Source: Pontederia crassipes (Eukaryota > Streptophyta > Magnoliopsida > Commelinales > Pontederiaceae). Taken from it: a stretch of DNA of 64,000 bases. The notes below the pieces were generated by a model that worked only from the letters and a program-made list of their open reading frames with translations, was not told where the DNA came from and did not search any database. Shown here piece by piece: positions 60,357-64,000 of this stretch. The position numbers and the translations under genes are program-made. Each line of letters begins with the position of its first letter. Position 1 is the first letter of the stretch. Where the stretch lies: contig CM060198.1 of NCBI GenBank assembly GCA_030549335.1, positions 42,882,353-42,946,352 on the forward strand, written 5' to 3'.

Positions 60357-61475
60357 GTGCACAGGACGAAGGCGACACTTGATTACATTCATGCCGATTG
60401 TTGGGGTCCCTCTCGTGTTCCATCATTAGGAGGTGCGAGGTACTTCCTATCTGTGATTGATGACTACTCGAGGATGACTTGGGTATTCATGATGAAACAC
60501 AAGAGTGAGTCCTTCAAGGCCTTCAAGCAGTGGAAGGTTCTGGTGGAAAATCAGACGTCGAAGAAAGTGAAGCGTCTTCGCACTGACAATGGTTTGGAAT
60601 TCTGTTCTGCTGAATTCGACCAGTTCTGCAAAGATGAAGGCATTGCCAGACATCGCACAGTCAGGGATACTCCACAGCAGAATGGAGTTGCAGAACGAAT
60701 GAACATGACACTTCTGGAGAGGGCAAGGTGCATGCTCTCTAACGCTGGCCTAAATAGGACATTCTGGGCTGAAGCTGTTAACACAGCTTGCTACTTGGTG
60801 AATCGAAGTTCGGCGACTGCGATTGATCTCAAGACTCCAACTGAGGTATGGTCAGGAAATTCTGCTGATTATACTTGTCTGAAAGTTTTTGGTTGTCCAG
60901 CATACTATCACGTCAGTGAAGGGAAGTTGGAGCCAAGGGCCAAAGAAGGGGTGTTCATGGGATATGGTGCAGGAGTGAAGGGCTACAGAATCTGGTCTCC
61001 TTCAGAACACAAAGTCATTCATAGCAGAAGCGTGACCTTTGATGAAGCATCAATGCTTCAGTTGAAGGTGGAGGCTGAAGAGAGTGTCAGTAAACAGGTG
61101 GAGGTTGAAATCACTCCAACTGAGGATGATGCTGAAGGATCACATCAAGAAGCAGAACCAGAAGGTGAAGAATCTGATGAGCAACATGAAGAGGAGTCAA
61201 TTGCTGCTAGACATCCTCGCAGAGAAGTGGGTCCTCCTAAGCGATATGGTTTCGAGGACATGGTTGCTTATGCACTACAGGTAGCTGAAGAGGTGGAGTC
61301 CCTGGAGCCGTCCTCTTATAGGGATGCCATCACATGTGCCGAATCTGAACAGTGGATCGCTGCTATGGGTGAGGAGATGGAATCTCTTCACAAAAATCAG
61401 ACGTGGGAGCTGGTCAAGTTGCCTAAGGGCAGGAAGGTTGTTGGCTGTAAATGGATCTTCAAGAAGAAAGCATGA
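60357..61475 (+). pseudogene. copia integrase core and RT start
   Basis: The DDE core shows VIDDYSRMTWVF (first Asp), LRTDNGLEF (second Asp) and NGVAERMNMTL (Glu). A Glu-rich linker follows (about residues 240-285). The RT lead-in WIAAMGEEMESLHKNQTWEL then runs to a stop after WIFKKKA at 61475. All three acidic residues are present, so only the stops disable it. Confidence 0.88.
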
Positions 61476-61511
61476 ATTCCAGTAGTTAAAGGCACGAGAT
61501 ACAAAGCACGA

Positions 61512-62858
61512 TTGATTGCTAAAGATTATAGTCAGAAAGAAGGTGTAGACTACAATGAGATATTCTCACCTGTTGTCAAACATACTTCTATCAGGGTGCT
61601 ACTTGCTCTTGTAGCACATCAGAATCTAGAGCTCGAGCAACTAGATGTGAAGACTGCTTTCCTCCATGGAGAACTTGAAGAAGATATTCTTATGAGCCAA
61701 CCAGAGGGATTCTCCATTCCTGGAAAGGAGAATCAAGTTTGCAGTCTGAAGAAATCTCTGTATGACTTGAAGCAGTCTCTTAGACAATGGTACAAGAGGT
61801 TCGACAGCTTCATAATCAGTAAGGGATTCAGTCGAAGTCCCTATGATTGCTGTGTTTATCACAAGAAGGTGAAGGACGGCTCCACCATCTATCTGCTCTT
61901 GTATGTTGATGATATGCTTATTGCTGCCAGAGACATGGCAGACATTCAAAATCTGAATAAGCTCCTCAGTGCAGAATTCGATATGAAAGATCTTGGTGCA
62001 GCACAGAAGATTCTGGGGATGGAAATTCTAAGGGATCGCGCACAGGGTAAACTCTTCTTATCTCAGAAAAGTTATATTGAGAAGATTTTATCCAGGTTTG
62101 GAATGTCTGGAGCGAAGCCTTTGAATACTCCATCAGCTGCAAATGTTCATCTTTCTGTTGCCTTCGCACCAAAGTCAGATGCAGAAAAGGAGTACATGTC
62201 TCGGGTTCCATATGCTAGTGCAGTTGGAAGTCTGATGTATGCCATGGTTTGCACAAGACCAGACATTGCTCATGCAGTCAGTGTTGTCAGTAGGTTCATG
62301 AACGATCCAGGAAAGGAGCACTGGCAAGCAGTGAAGCAAATTTTTCAGTATCTGAGAGGAACATCTGATATTGGCCTCATCTGCAGAAGTGATAAAGAGT
62401 GTTTGGTTGCAGGGTACTCAGATTCAGATTATGCTGGAGATGTTGATGGAAGACGATCTATGACAGGCTATGTCTTCACTTTGGGCAGTTCAGTTATTAG
62501 TTGGAAGGCTACACTTCAGCCATCAGTTACATTGTCCACCACAGAGGCTGAATACATGTCACTGACGGAAGCTGCCAAGGAAGGCATTTGGTTAAAAGGC
62601 TTAGTTGGAGATCTCGGATTACATCAGGAGCAGGCTATAGTGCATTGTGACAGTCTGAGTGCAATATGTTTAGCCAAGGATCAAGTACATCATGAAAGAA
62701 CCAAACACATTGATGTCAGATATCACTTCATCCGCACTGAAAAGAAGATCAAGGTGAAGAAGATTGGCACTGAAGACAATCCAGCTGATATGTTCACCAA
62801 ATCTGTTCTTTATGGCAAGTTCCAACATTGTTTGGACTTGCTTAACATAAATACTTGA
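61512..62858 (+). pseudogene. copia reverse transcriptase-RNase H
   Basis: The open frame has the RT fingers ([23 protein letters not shown]), the catalytic box [11 protein letters not shown] (about 61899-61925), and RNase H motifs [11 protein letters not shown] and TTEAEYMSL. It ends with [12 protein letters not shown] and PADMFTKS. Its natural start is upstream, across the stop at 61475. Key catalytic residues look intact. Confidence 0.9.
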
Positions 62859-62936
62859 TAATAGCTTCAAGATGGGACTGGCGGCGGCGTGGCGTGCTTT
62901 TGTGCTCTGAAGATGATTCAAGTCAAGGTGGAGATT

Positions 62937-63346
62937 TGTTAATAATGCCTTGAATCTGAATCCAGTTGGTCCCCCTACATAGTCAGACGCTTCAGCAGAA
63001 TTCCCCTACGGGGGTCTCGCTGCCCGGTCAGCGAGCCCTGCGGGGGTTGCAAGGGGGCGGAGCCCCCTGAGCGAAAATTTTTAGGGGTATTCTGTTTGTG
63101 ATTTGGATTTAATTTATTTCCTTATCACGAGATAGGTGTCCTATTTTAAGGGAATTTATTTAGAGTCCCAGTCCGTATGTAATTCCTATATTCTGTCAAA
63201 GGGAGTGCCTATATAAACTCCCTAGGGGTCTAGACCGAGACCTATCCTTGTAATCATCATTATTCCATAACAAAGAGCCGCCGCCGTTTTTCCTCTTCGT
63301 GTTCTTCTGTATTTCGTGCGATCCCTCTCTCCCTCTTTTCGTAACA
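62937..63346 (+). repeat. 3' LTR, 410 bp
   Basis: The full form of the LTR. It holds a GC-rich segment at 63022-63075 with the inverted motif GGGGGCGGAGCCCCC, which is missing from the 5' LTR. The promoter TATATAAAC is near 63208. It ends CGTAACA before the target duplication ATGTT. Confidence 0.95.
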
Positions 63347-64000
63347 ATGTTCTTTGTTTTAACCAACTCAGATGCAAACGTAGGCCCTCACAGGAATTGT
63401 AACCTCACTCCTGCAGAACAAAAAACCCAGGTCTGCCAACCTTATATTAGCTCTTTGCATTCTCAAAAAAAAAAAAAGGTTCTTTGCCAAGTTGTGTTTG
63501 TTATTGATCAATTACTTCATGTCATTGTCCCTCAAACAGATGACCCTTTGGTGCATGGCTGTCTCCTATAATGTATGGAGGCGATCTAAGAAATACTGAT
63601 TCAGATACATTTATTATTATCACAAATCCTATCTTACTGGATATCGACTCTCACAGTGTAAACAATATGGAGGTATTACTGAATATCTATTTTCTAAAAG
63701 TTCTTAATGAGATTTCCTGAACATTTTATTTTTTTCTGGTTGATTGCTTGTATCTATCGCCTACAGAATAATATCTCAATTATCAATTGATGATTCTTTG
63801 TGCAGTTTTCTCCGGTTACCAATGGCCGCGCTTGGATAGCAACTGGATCAAATGGTAATTCAATAGCCTTTTTTTTTGTTGGCAAAGGATGTTTTGATAA
63901 AAGAGAATATGATCGATGATATTTCTTACCAATTTGTAGAAAAAAGTCTATGAACTCTAAAAGATGATAGTTTTATGCTGCATACTAACTTGCACTTTGG

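Larger units (their letters stand above)
58612..63346 (+). mobile_element. Tnt1-like Ty1/copia retrotransposon, full length, TSD ATGTT
   Basis: LTRs at 58612-58902 and 62937-63346 both start TGTTAATAATGCC and end CGTAACA. The element is flanked by ATGTT at 58607-58611 and 63347-63351. The primer-binding site is at 58906-58918, and a purine tract GGTGGAGATT precedes the 3' LTR. Order gag, protease, integrase, RT, RNase H is copia. By eye about 8 substitutions separate the shared parts of the LTRs, so insertion is fairly recent, although the coding region already has one frameshift and two stops. It is inserted in the sense orientation in an intron of the GH27 gene. Confidence 0.95.
56135..63854 (+). 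pseudogene. GH27 melibiase-family gene (beta-L-arabinopyranosidase/alpha-galactosidase-like), disrupted
   Basis: The first exon (56135 to about 56184) encodes a signal-peptide-like start (MKDFVWILLFSTICFC), so a secreted cell-wall or vacuolar glycosidase is expected. A probable short exon follows (about 56382-56423). Firm exons are 56557-56713 (PPRGWNSYDSFSW), 56798-57055 (AVVDFLWF, FGIHLMRG), 57343-57517, 57657-57718 (KLDCVFG, likely nucleophile Asp), 57802-57965 (RITGDDWDHW, likely acid/base Asp), 58064-58161 (SWPDMDMLPFGW), 63372-63430 (GPHRNCNL), 63540-63672 and 63806-63854. The gene continues past the window. Known: GH27 enzymes cleave alpha-galactose or beta-L-arabinopyranose from glycans. 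Defects: TGA at 57481-57483 where the family has a Leu-type codon before Tyr; a frameshift near 63563 in the MAVS...MYGGD motif; and a usual KHDC motif that reads KLDC. A 4.7-kb copia element lies in the intron after 58161. It is probably a pseudogene, unless the two lesions are sequence errors. Confidence 0.85.

Overview
The window is nuclear DNA of a flowering plant. The evidence is an R2R3-MYB gene with plant-type introns, a plant GH27 (melibiase family) gene copy with many short exons, and dense nested Ty1/copia, Ty3/gypsy, CACTA and MITE-type elements in AT-rich sequence. The GC-rich first MYB exons are compatible with a monocot or early-diverging angiosperm, but I cannot name the species.

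Layout. Positions 191-10390 hold a decayed minus-strand chromovirus-like Ty3/gypsy element: 3' LTR at left, broken pol in the middle, primer-binding site at 9364-9375, truncated 5' LTR at right. A minus-strand copia element with LTRs and gag but no visible pol is inserted in it (about 2110-5986). Positions 10391-15053 hold a plus-strand tandem of the same copia family (gag, LTR, primer-binding site, deleted gag, LTR), again without pol. Positions 16193-36740 are nested repeats. A gypsy-like LTR is split by a large LTR element with almost no coding capacity (about 19579-35752). That element is split by a 9.16-kb CACTA transposon (23040-32196, TSD TCA), which itself carries a small copia LTR array and a 3.17-kb solo LTR. 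Positions 37043-39400 are another solo LTR with a clear GTATA duplication.

The gene-bearing part starts near 40 kb. A 509-bp hAT-like MITE (40721-41229) lies upstream of a three-exon, apparently intact R2R3-MYB gene of subgroup 21 (CDS 42318-43662). After a 4.5-kb intergenic stretch and a GC-rich palindromic tract (48.2-49.0 kb) comes a heavily mutated copia element (49.85-54.9 kb). From 56135 to the window edge runs a GH27 gene related to plant beta-L-arabinopyranosidase/alpha-galactosidase-like proteins. It has a premature TGA in one exon, a frameshift in another, and a 4.7-kb Tnt1-like copia element (58612-63346, TSD ATGTT) in an intron, so this copy is probably a pseudogene.

The MYB and GH27 loci are separate transcription units and nothing ties them functionally. 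The rest is transposon biology: nested insertion, solo-LTR formation, internal deletion at short homologies, and gag-only derivatives that may have been mobilised in trans. All transposon coding regions here are broken. No tRNA, rRNA or CRISPR feature was found.
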